15,520 bases of DNA from Marine group II euryarchaeote REDSEA-S43_B8. GTDB taxonomy: Archaea; Thermoplasmatota; Poseidoniia; Poseidoniales; Thalassarchaeaceae. Positions within the stretch are counted from its first letter, which is position 1, and each line of letters starts with the position of its first letter. The notes beneath the pieces are model-generated. The model made no database searches. It worked only from the letters and a program-made list of their open reading frames with translations, and had not been told where the DNA came from. The position numbers and the translations under genes are program-made. The stretch is taken from positions 1-15,520 of the forward strand of contig LUSA01000069.1 of the NCBI GenBank assembly GCA_001629235.1. The letters run 5' to 3'. Positions 1 through 7,091 of this stretch are shown here, piece by piece.

Positions 1-2
1 CT

Positions 3-506
3 GTAGCACAAGCGCATTTTCTAGCTACTGAGATTAATCCCGGCAGTGAAAGGCTCAGAAGGTTGAGGCCTTGGATCCTGTCAGGGAATTGGATTGGCGA
101 CTCACTTGATAGGGCATACGATCCAGTTTACTCCTTCCTCCGAGACTATCTTTCTGAACAAGGAGTAATCAGAGTAGTTCCTGTGACTGAGGTAAAATCT
201 CCAGAATCTGGCAATTACCCTTGGATTGAAGATACCGAATTATGGAGAGCAACTGATCTCTGGCAAACTTCCAATTTAGAGAAAAGAGAACGAATAATGG
301 GGGAACTGGCTATGCCAATTTTCAACTCAAAGGTCCCTTCAACGACGAGAGTCGAGGAACTTCTCTGGCATTGCGTAATTGCTCCAAATTGGGAATCCGA
401 TCTATCATCTCAGATTTTCAGGGCCAACTCATTTTGGGATACAAAAAAACCTGTAGAAGCAGCCAATGAGATTGCAGATTTGCTTGTCTCAATAGGCCAG
501 ATATGA
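3..506 (+). CDS. Unrecognised protein, C-terminal part (5' end outside window)
   Basis: The frame is open from position 3 with no stop upstream, so this is probably the 3' end of a longer gene; the TTG at 63 is only the first possible start inside the window. About 167 residues are visible, ending in TGA at 504-506. They are soluble-looking, rich in Trp and acidic residues, with no membrane segment and no motif I can assign. A stretch reading S-G-N-W-I-G-D-S-L-D-R-A-Y near the visible start looks like part of a folded domain, and the C-terminus is helical (E-A-A-N-E-I-A-D-L-L). The stop directly abuts that of the convergent gene at 507, leaving no room for a separate terminator. No function is proposed; the open upstream frame and even composition make it likely to be real. 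Confidence 0.6.
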   Translation, partial: VAQAHFLATEINPGSERLRRLRPWILSGNWIGDSLDRAYDPVYSFLRDYLSEQGVIRVVPVTEVKSPESGNYPWIEDTELWRATDLWQTSNLEKRERIMGELAMPIFNSKVPSTTRVEELLWHCVIAPNWESDLSSQIFRANSFWDTKKPVEAANEIADLLVSIGQI

Positions 507-2516
507 CTATTCGATCCTTAGGGTGCTTCCACATGCGGGGCAATCAATCCTCAGTGGTCTAATGTCTGACTCGACAGGAACTTTCTTTCCACACGAAGGG
601 CATCTCACCATTCCGCCCTTATTCGAATTTCTCTGAACTCCCGCATCTTCAATAACCGGAGAAATTACTGAAGCGGGGAAAACAAGGAGTATACTGGAAC
701 TAACAACCCCTAGAACTATTGGCATAGGTAAACCGAACCAGTAAATAGATAGCGATAGAACGCCCAAAACTCCAATCATAATCATACTTGGTGCTCTTGT
801 CCTCCTCCTAGTTAGAGCCATACCAATTCCTAGAGCCAAGCAAAGAGCGAATACTGAAATCATCGCTGATATCAATGGACTGAAGAGGAGGGCGTTTTCG
901 GCGCCAAACTCCATTCTGAAGTCTGTATCGGATTCGATATCGGAACTCTCCATTGTGATTATTTCCATCAATATCCACCTCCTATGTGTATAGTCTATCT
1001 CTTCATTGTCTAGGTATATCCCTCCGAAACCAGAAAGCATTCCTGTTCTTATCTCGAATGAGAGTCCCACCTTATCCCAGAAATCATAGCCTCCCGGTCT
1101 TACAAAATCCTCAATCAGTGCTTGTCTGGAACCACTATCGGAGACGTAGTATGTCGACGAAACTCTTAGTGAAATAGAGTCCGAATTAAATGCTCTGGAA
1201 GCCCCCAAGTCTATACTAATCTCCAAAGGGCCGAAGTTGACTGGATCCACACCAAAAACAGCCTCTGGATCAACCATTAAACCACTGGAAAGGAACGATT
1301 TAAGATCGGTCTTCGAGCCTCTAAGATGGGTTTCTAAGGCCGACAGCTCTGAGTTGTCCACCCTCCCGTTCTGCTTCTCTGAAGAGCTAACCTGATCTGA
1401 AAATGTATTCAGATTCCTCCACCAACTGTTTGACCCCAGGCTCTTATTTCCAATATTGTCCAGCCCCCATCTCATCCATTGAGACATAGCACCGTCGAAT
1501 GATATAGTCGTCTTTCTCTCGATAGAGTTGCCGTCATATTTGCAGTTGATTTCAACATCGAGTCCCGATCCTCCAGTCCGGGGGGGCTCTTCCTCAGGAT
1601 ACCAGCTATTGTCTCCTGTGTCTTGGCCGAGCGTAATATCATGAATTTTATTCGCTTCAATTACTAGTGAGCCCTGAAGAGAAATATGGAAATCCGTCCT
1701 AACCGAACCTCCGTTGCTCTCACTAGGATCCCAAACAAATGTGACATCCACCCAGTCCTCATTGGAGTTAACAATCGGGCTTTCCGCGATTTCAACATTC
1801 TGAACCAATAGACCACCGGATGAAGAGGTCCATATTCTGTCCCCGAAGCCTGAACTCAGTCTAACTGGAAAGAAAACCAGGCTTCCCTTGACACTAGCAT
1901 CACGAATTTCCACATTTACTAGCGGGAATGACATGGACATTGCAGCCGCATACTCTTCTGAGCCCCAGTAGAAGTTTATTCCAGATTCACTGCCCGGATT
2001 TGAAAAAATCATACTCCTAACTGAGAATGTGATTTCGATCTTGTCATTTTTAGAGTATTGACCGTCTTGCACCTCTATTGGAATAGAAAGCTCACCCGAT
2101 TCGCTGAGATAAACTGCCGGGAGCTGTCCCGAGCTTTCGTAGGTATTTCCGCCGACCTTTACTACAACTGTTGCGTTCGCAGATACCCCAGTAGAGTCCT
2201 TCACCTCATATGGGATGGTGAAAGTCCACGTTCCCGAAGAATAACTCCCCGATTCTCCCCAAATAATCATCCAGGTACCGATTTCAACCTCTCCAAAAAC
2301 CGATGAAGTCACTTCCATGGACTTCTCCTCCTCTAATTCATTAGAGAATGGGGTCAGTTGCCCACTATCTGCGTCTCCTATCAAGAATAGATCGAACTCA
2401 TCAGGAGATTCACAGCAGTCATTGTTCTCTTGGGCATTAGCCATCATGGGAGAAAAAACTACCATTATCATAATCGAGGAAAAAATGACTGCAAATCTTG
2501 AATTGGCTCCTTCCAC
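507..2516 (-). CDS. Exported membrane protein with C-terminal cytoplasmic zinc ribbon
   Basis: About 669 residues if started at the GTG at 2516. An N-terminal signal peptide is visible (Arg at 7, hydrophobic core about 8-25, likely cleavage after A-N-A at 26-28). Residues about 30-540 form a Ser/Gly/Asp-rich, beta-rich ectodomain I cannot assign. Three membrane segments follow (about 543-568, 577-592, 598-617); the R-R-R-T-R loop after the first fits the inside-positive rule. The tail carries C-P-S-C (639-642) and C-P-A-C (659-662), a zinc-ribbon pattern predicted to lie in the cytoplasm. Surface sensing or envelope function is inference. The frame extends upstream to an ATG at 2702, but that part overlaps gltX and lacks protein-like character, so I start after gltX ends. 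No clear ribosome binding site supports the GTG, so the start is uncertain by a few codons. Confidence 0.72.
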   Translation of the reverse strand: MEGANSRFAVIFSSIMIMVVFSPMMANAQENNDCCESPDEFDLFLIGDADSGQLTPFSNELEEEKSMEVTSSVFGEVEIGTWMIIWGESGSYSSGTWTFTIPYEVKDSTGVSANATVVVKVGGNTYESSGQLPAVYLSESGELSIPIEVQDGQYSKNDKIEITFSVRSMIFSNPGSESGINFYWGSEEYAAAMSMSFPLVNVEIRDASVKGSLVFFPVRLSSGFGDRIWTSSSGGLLVQNVEIAESPIVNSNEDWVDVTFVWDPSESNGGSVRTDFHISLQGSLVIEANKIHDITLGQDTGDNSWYPEEEPPRTGGSGLDVEINCKYDGNSIERKTTISFDGAMSQWMRWGLDNIGNKSLGSNSWWRNLNTFSDQVSSSEKQNGRVDNSELSALETHLRGSKTDLKSFLSSGLMVDPEAVFGVDPVNFGPLEISIDLGASRAFNSDSISLRVSSTYYVSDSGSRQALIEDFVRPGGYDFWDKVGLSFEIRTGMLSGFGGIYLDNEEIDYTHRRWILMEIITMESSDIESDTDFRMEFGAENALLFSPLISAMISVFALCLALGIGMALTRRRTRAPSMIMIGVLGVLSLSIYWFGLPMPIVLGVVSSSILLVFPASVISPVIEDAGVQRNSNKGGMVRCPSCGKKVPVESDIRPLRIDCPACGSTLRIE

Positions 2517-2565
2517 GTTACTCTGATTCGGACAGGCCCCTTCAATGCCACGCAAGCTTTCAGTC

Positions 2566-2584
2566 AAAATATGCCAGTTTAAAC
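2566..2584 (-). promoter_or_regulatory. Candidate promoter of the zinc-ribbon membrane protein gene
   Basis: The 82-base gap between gltX and the downstream gene contains a minus-strand TATTTT (2571-2566) next to the palindrome GTTTAAAC (2577-2584). An archaeal TATA box there would put transcription start roughly 25 bases before the proposed GTG, so the gene could be transcribed independently of gltX. This rests on A/T-rich pattern alone. Confidence 0.22.
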
Positions 2585-2598
2585 GAAATTCAACTTCA

Positions 2599-4308
2599 CT
2601 AATTGTGTAGCCATAGGAGTCTTGCAATCCCGTCTTGAATCCCTTCGAATCTAGCAAAACCGACTCGCTCAAGTTGGTATACTTCTCCCTCTGTGAGTTC
2701 AAAGTCCTCTAGAACCCCCTTTACCTCAGAAATCTCCTCACCATCAGGTACTGAAAGTATCGCTTCTAAAGACAACTTCTCTGGAATCCAATGTACTATT
2801 TTCCGGTCATCGCTCCTATCAACCGACTCTATGGTTGCAGATGAACCTGAGATTATGATATCGGCGAAGTCCTTCAACCTCAGCTTTCCTTCGACAAAGT
2901 CACTATCTTGAATTGATACAGTCATCCCGACTTCCCACTCCCTGAAACCCTCTATTTCGCCATCTGGATGTCTTGCCATCATTACTCTTGAGGGGATATT
3001 TCCGGCACTAAGATCCAGACTTTTCGGATTCGAGACGAAAACCCTTCTTTCGCAATCCCCGTCTATTATTCTAGAATTAAATGACTCCAATGTCTTCAGT
3101 GAGATTGAGATATCCTTCTGAGTAAGGCCAACTTCTTCCCAAAGCTCTGCTAGAGACCGAGGATCAAATCCGCGACGCCGCATTGCTTTGAGTGTAGGGA
3201 GCCTCGGATCGTCCCATCCCGAGAATTTCCCCGAATCAATGGATGAAGACATCCCAGAGGTGGAGAAACCTCCAAACTCATGGATCTTCACCCTGCCCCA
3301 ATACAATGGCTCAGGATAATCCCAACCGAAGTGTTCGTAAAGAATAGTCTGCTTTCTTGTGCTGTCCATCAAATCCTTTCCTCTGATGATGTGGCTTACT
3401 CCTTGCAGACGATCCTCAATGGCGCTTTGGAAATCTAACAGAGGCCAGACCTTGTACGTGTCCCCGACTATAGGATGCGGGGAATGCTGAATCCTTAGTG
3501 CGGGCCAGTCTCTCAAAGCGGGATTAGGCAGATCCATTGCGGTCTTTACCCTAACAACAGCGTCTCCCTCATCAATCTCTCCAGAGTTCATTTTGCCCCA
3601 ATCGTCCATGTTCTGCTGGACCGACTTATCTCTACATGGGCATTCAGTCTTTGAAACTCTGAACTCACGAAAATCCTCAGCAGTACATTTGCAAACATAG
3701 CCAAAACCCCCAATCAACATCTTCTCAGCGTGTTGGAGATAGATTGGCATCCGTTCGCTAGCTCTAATCACCACATCTGCAGTCTTTCCTGACATCCATT
3801 CGAACTCTTCTTCTATCCAAGCATAGGCATCGACCATTGGAGGTTTTACCTTAGTATCGGTGTCATCAAACCTGAGTACTATTTTGCCTTGGTATTTATC
3901 TGCGTACAGGGAATTGATAGCCACTCCTCTTGAATGTCCTATGGATAAAGGGCCATTGGGATTAGGGGCGAATCTCAGGATTACTTCTGATGTATTTCCT
4001 GGAAGATGCCTCAAACCCTCAATTTTCTTATGCCTCTCCCTATCTAGGGCCTCTGGAGCTAAACTCTCCAACTCTTTACGAACCCCTTCGATTCCATCTT
4101 CACGAGCTATGGAATTAGCTCTTGCGACCTCTTTCTCTACTAACGATAGTAGGCTCTTTACACGGGTTCTCAGTTGTTCCCTCTCTGCAAGAACTCTACC
4201 TAGAACGCTTCCAGACTGCCCTTTGCCGCTGTACTCTATAGCGTTCTGTAATGCATACTTACGAACCGCATCCCGATCTTCCAGACCGAAAACTTCCTCC
4301 TCAGTCAT
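2599..4308 (-). CDS. gltX: Glutamyl-tRNA synthetase, archaeal type
   Basis: Class I synthetase that attaches glutamate to tRNA-Glu. Most archaeal enzymes of this type also charge tRNA-Gln, whose product is then amidated; that is family knowledge. The 569 residues match the archaeal family length (about 550-570). In order: helical N-terminal domain (about 1-105, with an N-A-I-E-Y-x-G-K-G-Q block), Rossmann fold with R-F-A-P-N-P-N-G-P-L-S-I-G-H (HIGH box, SIGH at 122-125), a cysteine cluster (C206, C208, C223, C225) likely binding zinc, R-G-K-D-L (309-313), S-G-W-D-D-P-R-L-P (363-371), and a beta-barrel anticodon-binding C-terminus (about 390-569). The KMSKS position reads S-T-S-G-M-S-S-S, with Gly where Lys is usual. 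Start is the ATG at 4308; no strong ribosome binding site precedes it. The frame is intact to the stop at 2599, unlike the neighbouring rnhB. Confidence 0.95.
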   Translation of the reverse strand: MTEEEVFGLEDRDAVRKYALQNAIEYSGKGQSGSVLGRVLAEREQLRTRVKSLLSLVEKEVARANSIAREDGIEGVRKELESLAPEALDRERHKKIEGLRHLPGNTSEVILRFAPNPNGPLSIGHSRGVAINSLYADKYQGKIVLRFDDTDTKVKPPMVDAYAWIEEEFEWMSGKTADVVIRASERMPIYLQHAEKMLIGGFGYVCKCTAEDFREFRVSKTECPCRDKSVQQNMDDWGKMNSGEIDEGDAVVRVKTAMDLPNPALRDWPALRIQHSPHPIVGDTYKVWPLLDFQSAIEDRLQGVSHIIRGKDLMDSTRKQTILYEHFGWDYPEPLYWGRVKIHEFGGFSTSGMSSSIDSGKFSGWDDPRLPTLKAMRRRGFDPRSLAELWEEVGLTQKDISISLKTLESFNSRIIDGDCERRVFVSNPKSLDLSAGNIPSRVMMARHPDGEIEGFREWEVGMTVSIQDSDFVEGKLRLKDFADIIISGSSATIESVDRSDDRKIVHWIPEKLSLEAILSVPDGEEISEVKGVLEDFELTEGEVYQLERVGFARFEGIQDGIARLLWLHN

Positions 4309-4320
4309 ATTTTACATCTG

Positions 4321-4335
4321 AACCAGACATTGGTT
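4321..4335. repeat. Short inverted repeat just upstream of gltX
   Basis: AACCA (4321-4325) and TGGTT (4331-4335) form a perfect 5-bp inverted repeat around a 5-base spacer, 12 bases before the gltX ATG on the minus strand. A minus-strand A/T-rich AATAATAA lies about 15-20 bases further upstream. It could be a small operator or a hairpin in the gltX leader. Such short repeats also arise by chance. Confidence 0.2.
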
Positions 4336-4352
4336 ACATTTCACCATTCTTA

Positions 4353-4507
4353 TTATTCCCATTCATCTAGAGCCGATTGAAACACCCCGTTTCGTTCATT
4401 CGCTCTTGTTTGAATGGGACGATTGTGGCTCCTGCTCCAGGTTCTCTTTACATTCGCCCATTTTCTTCTGATACAATCCGCAAGAACTTCTTCCTTACAC
4501 AATATCT
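4353..4507 (-). pseudogene. rnhB: Decayed 3' remnant of the RNase HII gene
   Basis: The 155 bases after the premature rnhB stop still translate to RNase HII-like C-terminal sequence in two different frames. In the original frame, past the stop at 4508-4510, the minus strand reads R-K-K-F-L-R-I-V-S-E-E-N-G-R-M, which resembles the helix after the family's G-S-G-Y-P-S-D-P region. In the next frame it reads V-K-R-T-W-S-R-S-H, matching the conserved terminal V-R-x-S/T-W motif (Trp codon at 4437-4439), and runs on to a TAA at 4353-4355. Missing between the blocks are the G-S-G-Y-x-S-D segment and about three residues before V-K-R-T-W; a loss of about 10 bases at G-R-M / V-K-R would explain the frame change. 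I read this as the broken end of rnhB, not a separate gene. Confidence 0.6.
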
Positions 4508-5047
4508 CTAGGGCCTATTCAATTCCTGTGACAGCTCTTCCATTGCTGAGTCCCTACTTACTTTGGCAATGATGCTTGCCGCTGCGACGACTTCATCTAT
4601 GGAATCCAACTTATGCTCTGAATAAATTTTGCAATCATGCCAACCATCTCCAAGAGCTTTGGACACCATCCTGCCGAACCTCTCTGCATCAACGTCACAT
4701 GCATCGAGAAAAATCTCTAGATTCTCCCCGGGTTCAGCAGCATCTCCTATTGCTTCGGAAAAGAGGAGCACCTCTAACGAATTCAGATTCCCATCATCCA
4801 TCCACTCGTCTATCCTTCTTGCGTCACAAATTACCAAACCAATGGTCCAATCTAATGATTCAGTGTATGATAAAATCTCCTTATACAGGCGATTCCTACT
4901 CTTTTTACTCAGATTCTTCGAATCATCGACTCCCAAATCTCTGAGAATCGATCTGTCCCTCTCAGGAATATTTAGCGCTGAAACAACTAGTGGCCCAATG
5001 GCGGGGCCCCTTCCGGCCTCGTCCACCCCTATGTGCCGTGCAAGCAT
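4508..5047 (-). CDS. rnhB: Ribonuclease HII, C-terminally truncated
   Basis: RNase HII cuts the RNA strand of RNA/DNA hybrids and removes ribonucleotides from DNA. The 179 residues contain the family's start (I-G-V-D-E-A-G-R-G), D-D-S-K-N-L-S (41-47) and S-E-H-K-L-D...A-A-A-S-I-I-A-K-V-S-R-D (143-166). All four expected catalytic acidic residues are present: D9, E10, D115 and D148. The protein then stops at E-L-N-R-P, about 45-55 residues short of typical archaeal RNase HII, losing the G-S-G-Y region and the terminal R-x-S/T-W helix; remnants follow at 4353-4507. I chose the ATG at 5047 because it precedes the first strand directly, as in the family; the frame stays open to 5161 but that extension looks non-protein. 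If the sequence is right the enzyme is probably impaired. Confidence 0.85.
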   Translation of the reverse strand: MLARHIGVDEAGRGPAIGPLVVSALNIPERDRSILRDLGVDDSKNLSKKSRNRLYKEILSYTESLDWTIGLVICDARRIDEWMDDGNLNSLEVLLFSEAIGDAAEPGENLEIFLDACDVDAERFGRMVSKALGDGWHDCKIYSEHKLDSIDEVVAAASIIAKVSRDSAMEELSQELNRP

Positions 5048-5104
5048 GCCCACTCCAACAGAACTAATTCCATCAAAACTACTGTTTCGCGACTCAAAAT
5101 AGGG

Positions 5105-5110
5105 AAAATA
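5105..5110 (+). promoter_or_regulatory. Candidate TATA element for the small lysine-rich ORF
   Basis: AAAATA at 5105-5110 is centred about 31 bases before the ATG at 5139, near the spacing expected of an archaeal TATA box driving a leaderless or very short-leader transcript. It lies in the 91-base divergent gap between rnhB and the small ORF. Weak evidence, based on position and A/T content. Confidence 0.22.
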
Positions 5111-5138
5111 TGATGTCATCACTCTCCGCTCACGGCAC

Positions 5139-5336
5139 ATGGGACCCATATGGCCCTTCAAGAAGAAGAAACCCTCGAAATCGAAAGTATCTCGTACGAA
5201 TTACATGAGGAATGTGGTCGAGTATGAGAAAAAATCTGGAAAGAAAGAAGAAAAAAAGGATGACAAAAGCCATCTGGAGAACAAGCAGTTCTTGAACGCT
5301 ATGAAACTTCTCTCTAAAGACAAAGATGGGAACTAG
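5139..5336 (+). CDS. Small lysine-rich hypothetical protein
   Basis: A 65-codon ORF with ATG at 5139 and TAG at 5334-5336. The product is very basic and low in complexity: an N-terminal P-F-K-K-K-K-P-S-K-S-K, a middle N-Y-M-R-N-V-V-E-Y-E-K-K, a charged K/E/D stretch, and a possible helix near the end (F-L-N-A-M-K-L-L). No signal peptide, membrane segment or cysteine motif. I do not recognise the family; nucleic-acid or ribosome association would fit the charge but is a guess. For it being real: it fills nearly the whole gap between rnhB and pheT, has a TATA-like element upstream, and its stop shares the palindrome CTAG (5333-5336) with the pheT stop. Against: short, and A-rich DNA readily yields Lys-rich spurious ORFs. 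Confidence 0.5.
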   Translation: MGPIWPFKKKKPSKSKVSRTNYMRNVVEYEKKSGKKEEKKDDKSHLENKQFLNAMKLLSKDKDGN

Positions 5337-7087
5337 GATATTGGATCAGGGACTATCCTGTATATTGCCTCTAAGTCAATCTCTCCTGCTTGAATTGGAG
5401 ATTTAATTCCGAAAAAGCCGCTAACTTTCGGGTCAATCTCTCCGAACTCCCCAATCTTCTCGTCTCGAATAAAAACATGGCTCCCCCTTCCACTTATCCA
5501 AGGTCCATCCTCAGCATCTGTCGGCCTGAATTCAACATCATCTTGAATCGCCCCCATATCTCGAAGAAGGGCCTGTACAATTCCCTTTGAAGAAGTGAAT
5601 CCGCTGCCTACTTCTGCACACGCCCATGCCGCTCGAGGGAAGTTCTTCGAATCTCGGATGACGTCTCCTAGTTCGTAAACCCTCTGTGGTAGCTCATGAT
5701 GGCGATTTGCTGCAAGTAGCCTTAGTAGGGAGGGCAGGATGTATTGTCTTAGAAGAGTATGATCCGATGTTATTGGATTTGCAATCTCTGTAACATATCC
5801 TTCATTAGGCCATCTAACATTTTCGAACTGGTCTCTTTCGTTTGAAAGAGTCAGGCTCTGCACCTCTTGCAGACCGCACGCCCTCATGCTCTCGCCAACT
5901 CTCCTCTTCAGGTTAGAGCTCTTCAATGGGATTGCATCTAGATGTGTCGTAGAAAGCTTCAGCGGAAGATTCTGGAAACCGAAACCTATCGCGATATCTT
6001 CCACAATATCAACAGGGTGCATGATGTCGCTCCTCCATCGAGGCATTTTGATTATATGCTCAACCTCTCCAACTACACAGTCCGACCACCTTCCCCTCTG
6101 GTTAGGGCCATCTGTAACGGTACGACTTTCTTCTAATGCACCGCCCATTTTTTTTATTGAAGATGACAAATCTTCTGAGCTCAATTTTATTCCTAGAATT
6201 TTCTCAATAAGACTGTCGGGAACTCGATGAGTTATGGCTTCTCCTTTTGGAGACAAATGCTGCTCTCCGTCTGTATCATTTAGTTGGATACTCTCAATCG
6301 CCCCTCCTCTCTCAGACATAGATAGACAGACGAGTAGTAGAGATGCTTCACACGCTCTTCTGTCCCAACCCGTTACATCGATGAAAAAGTCAGTCGTTTC
6401 TTCGCTTACTGTTGTGTGACTTCCATTGATTATTGGTGGGAATGATAGCACCTTATCGTCAGAGTCCAGAATTATCGGGAATTCCTTCAGATCTTGCATA
6501 AGTTGGGCATATTCTATTCCCTTGGGATGATCTGCAAGTATTTTCTCAATACTCATCTCCTCCGTACTAGCTAGAGGGGTGAAGGAAAATTCTGACGACA
6601 CAGTTGTTACTCGAAATGGAGGTCTGAGTGTATTTAGGTCATGGACTCCAATCGAAGCGAATCTTCTCTTTCTCCCAAGTGTCATATGCAACTTTTCTTG
6701 ATGGTCCATCAAACTCTGGATGAAATCTCCCTTTTCATCAGAATTAGCACCAGTATCTACTGCTCTAACAACTGCCCCCATTACAACAGGCCTCACACTT
6801 GCCAGTTCAGGATCAACTGTGAGAGAAATTTCGCCCGTTGTTACAGCCATGTCCGGATCTTCCTCACTTAGACAAAGGAATGACCTGGATGCCCTACTCA
6901 TTGTCTCATGACTTAGTAGGTCTGGACGATCGGGAAACACCTCTACTTCTACCGACTGTTCGTCATTCCTATCAACGGGGCAACCAATGTCGGGGAGCCA
7001 CTCTGACCATTCTTCCCATCTGTGGTCAATTCCATTGATTTTCTGTATGAATTCGAGAATGGAGTGTTTGAAGTCCAAGGTAGGCAT
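5333..7087 (-). CDS. pheT: Phenylalanyl-tRNA synthetase beta subunit, archaeal type
   Basis: Beta subunit of the alpha2-beta2 enzyme that charges tRNA-Phe; it carries the editing domain and structural core, while catalysis lies in PheS, which is not in this window. The 584 residues are slightly longer than the usual 550 or so. Landmarks: M-P-T-L-D-F start, V-E-V-F-P-D-R-P-D-L-L-S (48-59), E-K-L-H-M-T-L-G-R-K-R-R-F-A-S-I-G-V-H-D (131-150), H-P-K-G (187-190), F-P-P-I-I-N (216-221) in the B3/B4 editing region, P-R-W-R-S-D-I-M-H-P-V-D-I-V-E-D-I-A-I (349-367, B5), and a synthetase-like core with L-R-Q-Y-I-L-P-S-L-L (446-455). ATG at 7087 is preceded by GGTGA (7096-7092), which overlaps the upstream gene's TGA; this and the 4-base gap indicate an operon with translational coupling. 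No internal defect seen. Confidence 0.95.
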   Translation of the reverse strand: MPTLDFKHSILEFIQKINGIDHRWEEWSEWLPDIGCPVDRNDEQSVEVEVFPDRPDLLSHETMSRASRSFLCLSEEDPDMAVTTGEISLTVDPELASVRPVVMGAVVRAVDTGANSDEKGDFIQSLMDHQEKLHMTLGRKRRFASIGVHDLNTLRPPFRVTTVSSEFSFTPLASTEEMSIEKILADHPKGIEYAQLMQDLKEFPIILDSDDKVLSFPPIINGSHTTVSEETTDFFIDVTGWDRRACEASLLLVCLSMSERGGAIESIQLNDTDGEQHLSPKGEAITHRVPDSLIEKILGIKLSSEDLSSSIKKMGGALEESRTVTDGPNQRGRWSDCVVGEVEHIIKMPRWRSDIMHPVDIVEDIAIGFGFQNLPLKLSTTHLDAIPLKSSNLKRRVGESMRACGLQEVQSLTLSNERDQFENVRWPNEGYVTEIANPITSDHTLLRQYILPSLLRLLAANRHHELPQRVYELGDVIRDSKNFPRAAWACAEVGSGFTSSKGIVQALLRDMGAIQDDVEFRPTDAEDGPWISGRGSHVFIRDEKIGEFGEIDPKVSGFFGIKSPIQAGEIDLEAIYRIVPDPIS

Positions 7088-7091
7088 TAAT

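Noticed and set aside
2517..2702. N-terminal extension of the zinc-ribbon membrane protein to an ATG at 2702
   Set aside because: It overlaps the end of gltX in another frame, would place about 62 residues before a clear signal peptide, and has no family-like features.
3860..4321. Plus-strand ORF of about 153 codons opposite gltX
   Set aside because: Antisense to the conserved HIGH-box region; Ser/Leu-rich with no protein features.
5048..5161. N-terminal extension of RNase HII to 5161
   Set aside because: RNase HII normally begins close to its first strand (I-G-V-D-E-A-G-R-G); the ATG at 5047 fits that and the extension looks like untranslated DNA.
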